Assembly: GCA_010645155.1 (NCBI GenBank)
Contig: CM021312.1
Location: 12,344,730-12,408,729, forward strand
Direction: 5' to 3'
Source: Tigriopus japonicus
Lineage: Eukaryota; Arthropoda; Copepoda; Harpacticoida; Harpacticidae
DNA: 64,000 nucleotides
Shown: in pieces, positions 54,781 to 64,000 of the stretch
Numbering within the stretch: the first letter of the stretch is position 1
How the letters are laid out: each line of letters begins with the position of its first letter
Made by a program: the position numbers and the translations under genes
The notes under the pieces: model-generated
Database searches by the model: none
Seen by the model: the letters and a program-made list of their open reading frames with translations, nothing else
What the model was told of the DNA's origin: nothing

Positions 54781-56340
54781 TTATTGGCATATTGGGGCAC
54801 GTATATCTTTTGACGAATTTGGTGTAGGTTGCACTGGTAGATTTGTGGGCGGATTGGGCAGAGTTGGGAAACCAGAGGTGCAGGCCGTAGAGGGAGATGG
54901 GTGTGATGAAGGACCGGAAGAGTTAATGCACTATTGGAAGAGGAAGAAGGTTCTTGATTGCAGATGTATTCAATCCTGGCCCTGGCCTTGGTTATTGATG
55001 ATTTGAGATGATGAGGTGAAGGAGAGTTGGGTGGTGAAGGTGAAATCGACATAGTTAAAAAACTTGACAATTTCAATCGGACTATTGTTAATGTGGAAGG
55101 TGATGGGTGGAAGACGACCTTTATGGAAGACCATGGCCTTTGTCTTGAAGGTGTTGCCCTGAAGGCCGTTCTCTTGGCAATAACCGTGGAGACCATTGAT
55201 GTCATTTTGCAATTCCACGGCTAAATCAGCCAAGAGCACCAGGTTGTCTGCATATTGTAGATATTTTATTCTATTGCAATTGATGATGGGGCCTTGGTGA
55301 GAAAGGGCTTCGGGCAGGTCGGATACCCAAAGGTTAAAAAGGATTGGCGATAGTGGATCCCCCTGAGGGAGGCCAAAAGAGGTGATGTAATAGGGGGATA
55401 GGACCTCACCAGAAGGAATGGAACATCTGAGTCCGGCGTAGATGTCGGCAAGCAGAAAACAGATGAATCGCAGACTCCCCATAGTTGGAGTTTGGGGAAT
55501 AACCACGTTATGATCCACCCTGTTGAATGCTTTTGAGAAATCCACAAATCATCCGTAAACTCTCCTCTTGGTGCTGATGTTCGCGTGCACAATTTCGTAG
55601 AAGAATGGCTGCCGAGGTGGTTGAGCGGCCACTCCGGAAACCGAATTGAAACTCGGGAAGGAGATTTCTGTCCTCGGCCAAACCGGAGGAGCGGGCAGCC
55701 AACCGGGTGGACATTAGGTCATATGTTTAGTGTTTGGAGATTCATGCTTTGAAGCATACTTCATCAATTGACTTCCATCCTTTCTGCGTCTTTTTAACGT
55801 TTTCAGGCTTCTAAAATGACGCCATATGAATGGCAGCTTCTACGTATTCGATGTTTAACCCAAAATTTGGTAAGAAATACTCTAGAAGGCTTAAAATACG
55901 CTTAAAGTCAATAATGGAAGTATGCTTGCAGCATGCCTTGGTGCAAACAAAACATATGAGCTATTATCTTCAAGAAGGGGTTTTCCAAGGCGACGGTCTG
56001 ATGATTATCTGGAATGTCCTTGGGCCCCTTCTTATGGATGAAGATGTTGGCCGACTCCGTCCAGTCTGGTGGGAAGAAGGATAATTGGAGAAAATAGATC
56101 TTGGAGGAGTGGTTGGATTTGGGTTCGGAGAAGTAAAAGTTGGAAGGGAGAAACCCCTGATGTCGAGGGGGCTTTGCTCTTCATCTTCTTGAAGGCTGTG
56201 TCCATCTCGGAATCCGTGAAAGGCTGCAAAAGGGGATGGTTTTCTTCCATGCAGCCCTGGACCTCCTCCACCACTGTTTTGTAGGACGATGAAAACAGTT
56301 CTTGGCAGTAGAGGAGGAATTTGCTCAATGGAATTTCCGA
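54781..56340 (-). pseudogene. LINE RT relic of another family, MITE-interrupted
   Basis: Reading leftward: FTDSEMDTAFKKMKSKAPST near 56260-56190, a segment ending ALENPFLK at about 55980, then after an insertion STRLAARSSGLAEDRNLLPE, FQFGFRSGRSTTSAAIL, KAFNRVDHNVV, FGLPQGDPLSPILFNLWVS and LQYADNLVLLAD. The catalytic YADD reads YADN, and frames change several times, so the RT is dead. The GDPLSPILFN form separates it from the other LINEs in the window. Confidence 0.8.
55717..55966. mobile_element. MITE-like insertion in the LINE relic
   Basis: About 250 bp that break the RT reading; edges carry catatgtttagtg and the inverse-like aaacatatgag, and the arms share tgctt(t/g)aagca(t)-like phrases in inverted order. 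Resembles the terminal words of the element at 8878-10801 (catatgttt, tgcaccaagg). Confidence 0.5.
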
Positions 56341-56459
56341 CTTGGAGGCGGGTTTTAGGCACGTTTAAACAATTTCGCATCCCAGGGTAATTGTACTGAA
56401 TTGCTTATAAACTCAATACAGTGAAATCTCGATTTTGCGATCGCCGATCTTATGCAGTA

Positions 56460-56535
56460 ACATTAATGATTAACTTTTTTACAGGGAATCCCATTCCTTA
56501 TAACGGTAGTAAAATCCGCAACCCACAAAAAAACA
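56460..56535 (+). mobile_element. LINE 3' tail only
   Basis: Contains atgattaacttttttacagg, gaatcccattccttataacg and aaaatccgca followed by an A run: the 3' UTR end of the 45.7-kb LINE family with no coding part. Confidence 0.7.
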
Positions 56536-56795
56536 GTGTTGACATTTTAATTTGTCATTAACGCCTGTCTCTTTCCACAGGACTCTAACTAGTTCATAGC
56601 ATTTGGCATGCACTCAACACCTCTGTCTTAAACCATTCCCACTGAGCCAACACATTTTGATGTGTTGACAATGATGTTTTATGACAACAAAAAAATTGGT
56701 TCGATGGCATTGGCTATTGCAAGAGCTCGCACCCGTTGAGAAAACCATCGCGAGGGCTCTGAAATCCGAAAACGTGCTACGGACAAGCAATCACC

Positions 56796-56801
56796 TCAGT
56801 T
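56796..56801 (+). promoter_or_regulatory. possible initiator of gene D
   Basis: tcagtt fits the arthropod initiator and lies 28 nt before the start codon; the preceding 100 bp is GC-richer than its surroundings. Motif is short and could be chance. Confidence 0.35.
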
Positions 56802-56823
56802 CGCTGAGCTCCATCGAACAGAA

Positions 56824-59800
56824 ATGATCTTCAAGAACAAGATTTTATTTCTGGGCACTTTGGCCATTTTAGCCAATTGTCGAGTTCATGGCGAACCCGA
56901 TCCTCGACGACGATCCAAAGTTCCAACAATCTTCAAGGACTCCGAAGGAAACAATAAAACTGCCAACTCCAGAGAGGGAAAAGGTAAAATCATTTTGGAT
57001 ATGTTTTAGGCTTAGAAATTAGAGCTTCGGTTCTGTAAGGTGGTAAGTATTAAAAAAATACAATTGATTTTGCCATCAGAAACTTTTTTGAATGCTTCAT
57101 GATTATTATCCATGTTCAACTTTGTGTCTCATGCACTATTTAAGCTTGTTTTTGGTAAGTGAATCTCCATCCTACAGCAAATTCTTGTTTAATCAGGTTA
57201 TATACTCAATAAGGGGTTTGAAACATGGATTGATTGTATTTTAGTGTTCTCACTCTTCAACATTGTGCAGTTTAATAACGGTGGTTGCCGTAGTACAAGC
57301 ACAATTAGCGGGTAAGTTTAAATTTTTCAACTATTCACCAGGTGGATTGAAGCCAAAATTGGTTTTATTGCTTCACTATGGCAAGTCATACATGACCCAT
57401 TCTTTTGACTTCATTACTTGAATTCTTAGATTGTCTCCAATTTATTGGAACAAACGTCTAGGGTGGCGAAACTTTCCCCTTAAAATTAGTTATCGAAGCC
57501 AAGGCAAAATCGCAATATTTCAAGCTTCGTTGTTGTTGGAAATATTTCTGCAATTTTTAATTTGACTTTCATTGTAAAAAAACGTAACAAACTTCAGTTC
57601 CAGGGAAATCAATTCAAAATCATTACTAGAATACATAAAACCCACGTTTTGTGCTTATTTTCATATAATCTACATCAACCTATTTGGAATTGAACTCCCT
57701 ATGATTAGAAGTTCAAGCTGATATCTCACTGAAATATATGGGATTGCTGAATAAAAAAAATTCAGGTATTTTAAAATAGTATGTGTTTTTCTTTTATTTT
57801 TTTAACCGCCATGACATGACCGCGAGTCGCAATAAACTTAATTATATCTCAAGAAAAATATGAATTCTAATCATACGGTTTCTCAACGCACCACAAATGA
57901 TCACCAAAACTAACCCAAAATGTTTTGCACTCAATTTTAGTGGTGGGACTGGATCCACCAATCGAAATGGAACATGTTTCACTGCAAATGAATGCACAAG
58001 TAAAGGAGGTTCGGCAGCAGGATCCTGTGCTGCTGGGTATGTCAATCTTTTCAAATCTTAATACTTTGTCGGTCTTTATATTGTGCTCTTTTTCTAGTTT
58101 TGGTGTATGTTGTGTGTTTTTGGTGAGCGCGTCCGGTTCGATTGTGACTCAAAATTGTTCATACATCAGAAATCCCAATTTCCCCAACTCTCTCGATACG
58201 GCCACTCAAATCTCGTACACTATTCAAAAATGTGATAGAAGTAAGTAAAGAAGCTGCTGTAAAAGTAAGTAGTGTAAAACAATTTAAAAAAAACAACAAA
58301 ACTTTGATGATGGACCAACCAAGCAATTTAACACGGAATTAGGAGCAGATTTAAGCGTCAGAGCTTTATACATTATCCAAAATACACTTGGCTACTTCTA
58401 CAAAAAACGAAAGTAGGCAAACAAATAAAGGAAAAAAATACATGTATGTTTTGGATTCTTTTGGAGAGAAAACACTTGAAGGGTCGTTTTCCCACAAAGA
58501 CATTCGGAACTTCATAATGAGTTGTACAATTGGCGGGTACAAAGGACTAGTGAACAAGTGCGTATCTTAGATTGATTTCCTTGTGTGAGTAACCTACAAC
58601 CAATTGGTAGACGAAGGAGATTTGCACAATTGAAGATACAACATGAGTTATACCAACCAATCCTGAACAATGGACACTTTTCTTTGGCGTTAAAAGTCAT
58701 ATAGGTTACAAACATCTTGTTCTGTTTTACGAAGAATATTTCCGTGCTCGAGGTTCTGACATGTAATTGGCGTTTCCACATACCTTTGCTGTCAATAACG
58801 TTTACGTTTTAGGTGTCTGCTCTCTCCGATTGGACTTTGAGACCTTTTCCATCCAAGGAACCGGAAACACGGAGGAGGTCGACACCGACGTTACGCCATT
58901 GGACCCTGGTGGTGTATGCTTGGACACCTTCACTGCCTCAGTAAGCCCGTTTGAACGTATGAGTTATGAATAGGTCCCGTTTTATTAATATTTGGTCGGT
59001 GAAACTGGCTTTGATTGGCTCTTTCGAAGAAATAGCAGGCAAAAAAGTTTAAAATGCCGAAAAAAAACAGGAAAAATGTTCAAAAATGCCGAAAAAAATC
59101 GGAAAGGATGTTTAAACACGGTGCAAAAATGGGGGGAAAATGTTCAAAAGTGCCGAAAAAAACGGGGAAAATGTTCAAAAATGCCTAAAAAATCCGGGAA
59201 AATGTTCAAAAATGCCAAAAAAATGTGGAAAATTTTTAAAAATGTCGAAACAATCAAGAAAAAGGATGAAAGTGCCGAAACAATTTGGGAAAATGTTAAT
59301 AAATGCCGAAATAATTGGGTAAACTTTTAAAATGTGCCGAAATAATCGGGAAAAAATATTCAAAAATCCTGAAATTTGTTTAAAATGCCAAAAAAGTTGC
59401 AAAAAATGTCGAAATAATGCTTAAATAATCGGGAAAATGTTAAGAAATGCCGAAATAGTCGAGAAAATGTTTAAATAGTTGATTAAATTTGGGAATAATT
59501 AAGTGACTTTCGAACCCTAATAGTATTTTGCGGGATATTATCCATGGATTAAACCTTACGCAGATTTTTCCAAGTCATTCCAAAAGGTTTTAGTCGTAAA
59601 TTGACGCACACAAAATTTTGCAAGTTTGGATTCTTCTCACTCATTTTGCACTTTACAAGAAAAATTCCAGTTTTGTAGGAAAAATAACATAATTGAATGA
59701 AATTCTATAATTCTTGAAAGTGCTTGTACTTAATTACTTTTGAAAGTAAAATAATTTAATTGTATTCAATTACTTTTCCTTTATTCTCTCCCAGGTTTCA

Positions 59801-62682
59801 TTTTGAGTTTTTGCTACGAAAATTTGAAGTCTGGATGGGAATATGAAATTGTTCTTGAACTTTTGAATTGTTGAAGCAAACTATTTTTCAAGTCTAGATT
59901 TGCACTTGTGCGACCTTAATTGAGCCCCTCTTTCAATGATTTTTTCCTCTTTTTACGTGACACAAGTCTAAATCATCTTCATTTGATTTTAGGTGAACAC
60001 TGGTCAAAACATACCCACAATTTGTGGTCAAAACACCGGCCAACACAGTAATTGACGAGCTGAATCATTTTTGTCAGATTTGTTAATAATATCTACCTTT
60101 ATTTTAGTGTACCTTGACGTTGGAACCTTATCCTCGGATACAGCTCAATTAAACTTTGCTTTTAACGGTGCCAGCAATAATCGGCAATGGGAAATTAAAG
60201 TAACCCAAATCCCATGTAACACTCAGGGACAGTAAGTTATCAGCTTTATTATACAAGAGATGATTTCCATTCATTTATGTTCAAAAAGAGTGATTTTCAT
60301 GCTTTTTCCAGACCTTTCATTTTGGGTGTTTTAAGCAATGTTGAAATTTCAAGTGAAGAAGGTCACGGGATTTTTCCCCCATGAATCTGCTTTAAAAAGT
60401 TAATAGTGTTGATGGATGTACCTATTTGTTAATACCTTGAAACTTTTGCACAAAGATTTGATTTGATTTAGGACAAAAGATGTTCGAAAATAACTTTTCC
60501 AGATACAAATGCTCCATGGGTTGATAAGCTTGATCTTAAAGAGTTGCTTCAATCCTGCTCGAAATTTTATAGATTCGTAATTGATTAATCACACTTTGGT
60601 CCATGTAATTGTGATTCTTCAATTTCAAATCACAATTACATTTTTACCTCCGCATCAGATTTTGAGACAAAGCATTTCACCGATGTATCCATAAATTTCT
60701 GATGTGATTCAGAGCGTGTAGAAATGAACCCTAAATTATACAACTTACATTTTGCCCTTGAGAGCAAACACATAACAAGTGAGTTTTAAGAAAAAATGTA
60801 TTTGAATGTAATTTCATTGCTTTTTGAAAATAACTGTAATTACAATTAAATACATTTGAAAATGAAGTAATTGTTATTTTTTTGAAGTACTTTTGGAATC
60901 ATCATAATTGTAATTAATTACATTTCAAAAGTAATTAGGGAGCCAGAGGGAGGTTTGAGTGATCTCTTCAAAAATCTTAGCGCTTTTTATCTTAAAATAT
61001 ATGGCCAAAAAGATAAGCAAAACGTGCATGGTCAACAATGTCAAAGAATTGAAGTTCTGCAGACAAAATTTAATGAAAACTATTATTTGAAATAAAAAGA
61101 AAATTATTTAGTTTTTCCGGCATCAAATAAAAGAACCTTAAGATTAAAAAATACAGATAAAATTGGAAACCCCGTGTTACCATAGAACACTAAGTGGCTA
61201 CTTTGTCAATTGTCTGCTTTTTCTTTTTTTGAAGTCTTTAAGTGATTTGACAGGACTATGTTTTCATTTTTACCAGTCAAAAAACTTGCTCGTTCTTTAA
61301 GCATCTCTTTTACGTCTCTAGTGATTAGTGAGAGGCGTTAGTATTGGCGTTTGTTCTGTTTTAACTTTTAGCCCCAATGGATGTGGATGCCTTCAATATC
61401 ACACCGGATTAACCGGTCGTTTCACCACCTTCAACTTTTTGCCCACCAATGATAACCATTTGGCTAATCAAGAGTAAGCTTTCAACAGAGTCTGAACCAG
61501 AAAACATACCTGGTTTCCACATTTGTTTTTTTTCTGATTATAGTTATTCCATTTGCATTCGTCAAGAGGCAGGCTTCTGTTGCGTGGAGTACACCTTGTG
61601 TCAAGATGCCAATTCATTCAGTATTGACACTAATAAGAATATGATGATGGCCAAAATTGACTCCGAATGTCAAACGTTTGATTACATTACCATTGAAGGT
61701 CAGTTTGAATCCCCTTTAAACCATAGTTTTGAGATTGAGACCTTAAGCGCTTTTAAGAAAGGAAATTTTTGACAAGCTACGTACATTCACGCGTGTAGAG
61801 CGCTCCCTTTTTATGGTAAAAAACTTTCGTTCAATGTCCAAAACTAACAACAATGCAACATCCTTGCAAACCCTTAGCCTTCCACCATTTACTCAAAAAG
61901 TCAGGGTCACATTTGGTTGCCAATTTTGAAGTTTAAATGATTCTAGTCAAATCTGGGTCCAAATGTCATAATAGTGTTTGAATATTTGATTTTTTGTAAT
62001 TGTGTGTTTAATATTTTGTGGCGAATTATTTCAAAAATATGAGTTTTAGATTTACAGACAATTCCCATTAATTCTCAATAAGAGCTTTCTTTTTGTTATG
62101 TATTTTTACTTTTGGGATTTCTAGGTGCCCAAGGAACATGTGCTGGTAGCAATGTCCCTCAAGCGGGTATCAACAAATTTTGTGGGGACAAGCTCAACCC
62201 ACTTTCAAAGGAAACCATGAACGTGCCAATCTGCGGTGAGTTCATTCTCGGATATAAGAAATGATGAGTTTTGGAAATCGTTTTCTGATTGATGAGTGGA
62301 ATGGATGATTGTACCTAGTCGGGCGAATTCAGCTGGGGATTCGGGGGCCAAACTGGTTAGGATGGATCAGAACTAAGCTCGGGCTTTTATAGTTTAAGTT
62401 TGCTACATAAGCGAACAGTTCTTGTTTTGATTGATTGTCAAAACGAAGAATGTGAATTGGGCTCGAGAATTTCATGTAAGTTTTTTGAAGGGTTAGTCGC
62501 GACTCTGACACATCCCTAGCCATTTGGCCCAAGAATCCCGAGCTGAACTCCTTCCATTACACTCAGCCATTACTTGATGGTGCTTTCAGATTGTACGGCT
62601 CCATTCCGTGTGGACATTTTTACCGATGATGACGTGGATGCAGCTGATGACGGTGGAACGCCCAATACCAAACCATCCAGAG
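56824..62682 (+). CDS. gene D: secreted CUB-like family protein, 11 exons, 3' end beyond window
   Basis: Exons with GT-AG borders and continuous phase: 56824-56983, 57245-57311, 57941-58036, 58098-58240, 58813-58940, 59993-60047, 60108-60231, 61372-61473, 61544-61698, 62125-62235, 62590-62682. They encode 411 codons: a signal peptide (MIFKNKILFLGTLAILANC), a basic stretch (RRRSK), SLFNIVQFNNGGC, a Cys-rich module (NGTCFTANECTSKGG), NCSYIRNPNFPNSLDTATQI, CSLRLDFETFSIQGTG, then the blocks seen in gene A through CTAPFRVDIFTDD. A final exon like 14548-14582 would close the frame after 12 more codons (423 codons in total with stop), but it is not found before 64000; gene A's last intron is 1.45 kb, so it probably lies just outside. 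No frame break. Secretion is inferred from the signal; molecular function unknown. Confidence 0.88.
59040..59470. repeat. ~31-bp minisatellite in gene D intron
   Basis: A dozen or so imperfect units of aaaatgttcaaaaatgccga plus an A/G-rich part, nearly all purine-rich on the plus strand. Units degrade towards the right end. The same intron is free of this array in no other copy, since gene A lacks that exon pair in the window. Confidence 0.8.
59690..59790. repeat. AATTAC-rich repeat, gene D intron (1)
   Basis: Short patch of tacttaattacttttgaaag-type words, related to 11250-12380. Confidence 0.5.
60580..60945. repeat. AATTAC-rich repeat, gene D intron (2)
   Basis: Flanking patches of taattgtgatt...aatcacaatta and taattaattacatttcaaaa in inverted relation at 60580-60650 and 60830-60945, suggesting a small element with AATTAC-rich ends. 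Confidence 0.5.
62302..62575. mobile_element. MITE, family 'cagctgggg', copy 2
   Basis: Fills most of the 354-bp intron of gene D before its last visible exon. Ends gaattcagctggggattcgg and the inverse; matches 9896-10168 across its length. Its position differs from the gene A copy (different intron), so the insertions are independent. Confidence 0.8.
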
Positions 62683-63640
62683 GTAAGATGGCTTTAAAAT
62701 TGAAAGGGTTATGTAAAAAAGAAGTCTTCCGTTTGAAACTTTTCTCCATGGAAGACATGCAACAGAGCCAGCCAGTTTTTAAGCACTAGACTAATTTATT
62801 GTTTATTGCTGTTGTTTATTGTTGATTACCACTCAGAACCATTGACTTCTATTAATACTAGACCGAGTGTAAGCCTAAAAATGTGTCTCCGGTCGCCAAC
62901 TGTTGAGCGGACAAAAGTGCGGGAACATTTGAAATGTGTGACCAGGCAAATGTCAACCATGCAAGTGATGAGTCAAATGTGGAATTCAGTAATGTTTTGG
63001 GTCATTTATGTTATTGCTAGTGGTCACTTTCTTGAAAGAACCGAAGAGGTCACTAGGTGACCATGCCATGGATATGAATACTACAACTAGGAACTTTTTT
63101 GACAATTGAGTCCTTCAAGCGCAACCAGTGAAATGGAAATCACGTGCAACCTTTGACCTTTGATGCACAAAATTTCTGTTCTAATGTGCCCAATATACCT
63201 TTAGAAGCTCGAAAATGGGTCACATGTTTGTGTCAGGGTGCAATTTCTGGAGCTGTATTACTAAGGTGACCTCCCAGTCTTATGTACTGTGACCTCCCAG
63301 TCAGCTGCTCCTTAAAGGACCCAATACGTTGAGTAAGTCATTGGTAGGAAGGACACAAATTTAAGCTTTTGCGCCATGTAGGGTTAATCCAATGCTAATA
63401 TGGACAAAAACTGACTTGTGGCTTCAAGAACGAGTTTTGAAAAGTTGGTCTTGATTCGCATGTTTGGGCACACTAATTGCCCGCTCAACAGTTGTGATGG
63501 AGACGATGGAGACATTTTCCTCATGAATTCAACGCATTCCGCCCCGCTTGCCAAATCAGCCAGACTAAAGCTTGCACGCTATCTAGTGATTATAAGTGAT
63601 CCAAGCTCAGAACACACAAGTGTATGATTTCTTGAGGTCC
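62683..63640. other. gene D last intron, nothing recognised
   Basis: Contains a short tandem tgacctcccagtc pair near 63268-63302. No terminal exon (VCLEYRQIPC-like) found. Confidence 0.4.
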
Positions 63641-63647
63641 CCCCACT

Positions 63648-64000
63648 GCTACGAATGCGCAACTTCACCAGGGCTGCTAGACAATTGTTCAACAAAAAAG
63701 TCATTTCAGATGGCAATGCAATAGTGTGCACAAGCAAAACGCTCAAATGGCTTCAATTGATGTTCTAAATATTCACCAATCAATTGCGTATCTAATTAGA
63801 TTTAGTTTTCCCAAAAAGTAAGAAACTCAATGCAAATCAGCGTGAAAATTCATCAAGAGCTGACATTACCGAGTCAATTCACAGCAGCACTGGGCTTGAA
63901 CGCGCATCGAGGTTTTAGAAAAAAGAGAAGGTTGTCTTCCGGCACCCACGGTTTTGGCCTGCCTTGGCCTTCAAAGGCTATTAAGGTCAAACATTATGCT
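63648..64000 (+). mobile_element. third copy of the long-TIR arm, cut by window edge
   Basis: Begins ctgctacgaatgcgcaactt and follows 41837-42190 with scattered substitutions (for example, ttattaaggtc for ttattacggtc). Same orientation as the right arm at 41640-42349. Whether a full element follows cannot be seen. Confidence 0.8.

Noticed and set aside
58992..59330. 112-codon Lys-rich frame
   Set aside because: Translation of a purine-rich minisatellite inside a gene D intron.
1..64000. CRISPR arrays, bacterial operons, riboswitches, rRNA genes
   Set aside because: No evenly spaced direct repeats with unique spacers, no polycistronic layout and no rRNA-like sequence; spliced genes and retroelements show a eukaryotic genome.

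Overview
This is a eukaryotic, intron-bearing, AT-rich and heavily repeat-laden genomic window, most likely from an arthropod and probably a crustacean such as a copepod. The evidence is spliced genes of the secreted arthropod CUB-like family (signal peptide, short Cys-rich N-terminal module, CUB-like repeats), an insect-type initiator at one start, and a dense mix of Ty3/gypsy, LINE, tRNA-derived SINE and hAT-like elements. The taxon is inference; no species can be named from the sequence.

Host genes. Four loci of one CUB-like family are visible. Gene A (+, 4644-14582) has the last seven exons; its 5' exons are not in the window. An orphan terminal exon (+, 37412-37446) is the only recognisable remnant of another copy. 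Gene C (-, 47958-37955) is a more diverged paralog with signal peptide, a 22-nt microexon and nine coding exons, but with one unresolved phase break. Gene D (+, 56824-62682) has eleven exons from the signal peptide on and needs only a short terminal exon, expected beyond the window edge. The six exons shared by A and D have exactly the same lengths and phases, so they are a relatively recent duplicate pair, with C as an older inverted relative between them. The function of the family is unknown; secretion is inferred.

Mobile elements, left to right. 0-4.1 kb holds a LINE endonuclease relic, a gypsy 3' end and two foldback elements. Introns of gene A carry inverted-repeat elements and MITEs. 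15-16.3 kb holds a SINE and a LINE relic. 18.7-20.9 kb is a three-level nest of DNA elements, with direct repeats flanking each level. 21.4-28.8 kb holds LINE fragments invaded by a structurally intact gypsy element (22113-27009; identical 132-bp LTRs, gaatg target duplication, one 1446-codon gag-pol frame), followed by a 5'-truncated LINE. 29.8-37.2 kb has a LINE endonuclease relic, a hAT MITE split by a LINE, and a dead hAT transposase gene that carries a SINE and ends in hexamer arrays. Introns of gene C hold a 3.1-kb hAT-like element with 711-bp terminal inverted repeats and a perfect 8-bp target duplication. 45.7-56.5 kb contains related LINE 3' ends sharing one conserved 3' tail. The window ends inside another copy of the long-TIR arm.

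The most distinctive signals are the nested DNA transposons with recoverable target-site duplications, the short-motif arrays near the ends of several hAT-like elements, and the CUB-like gene cluster with its microexon and phase anomaly. All exon structures were read by eye from splice signals and family motifs and have no transcript support here.
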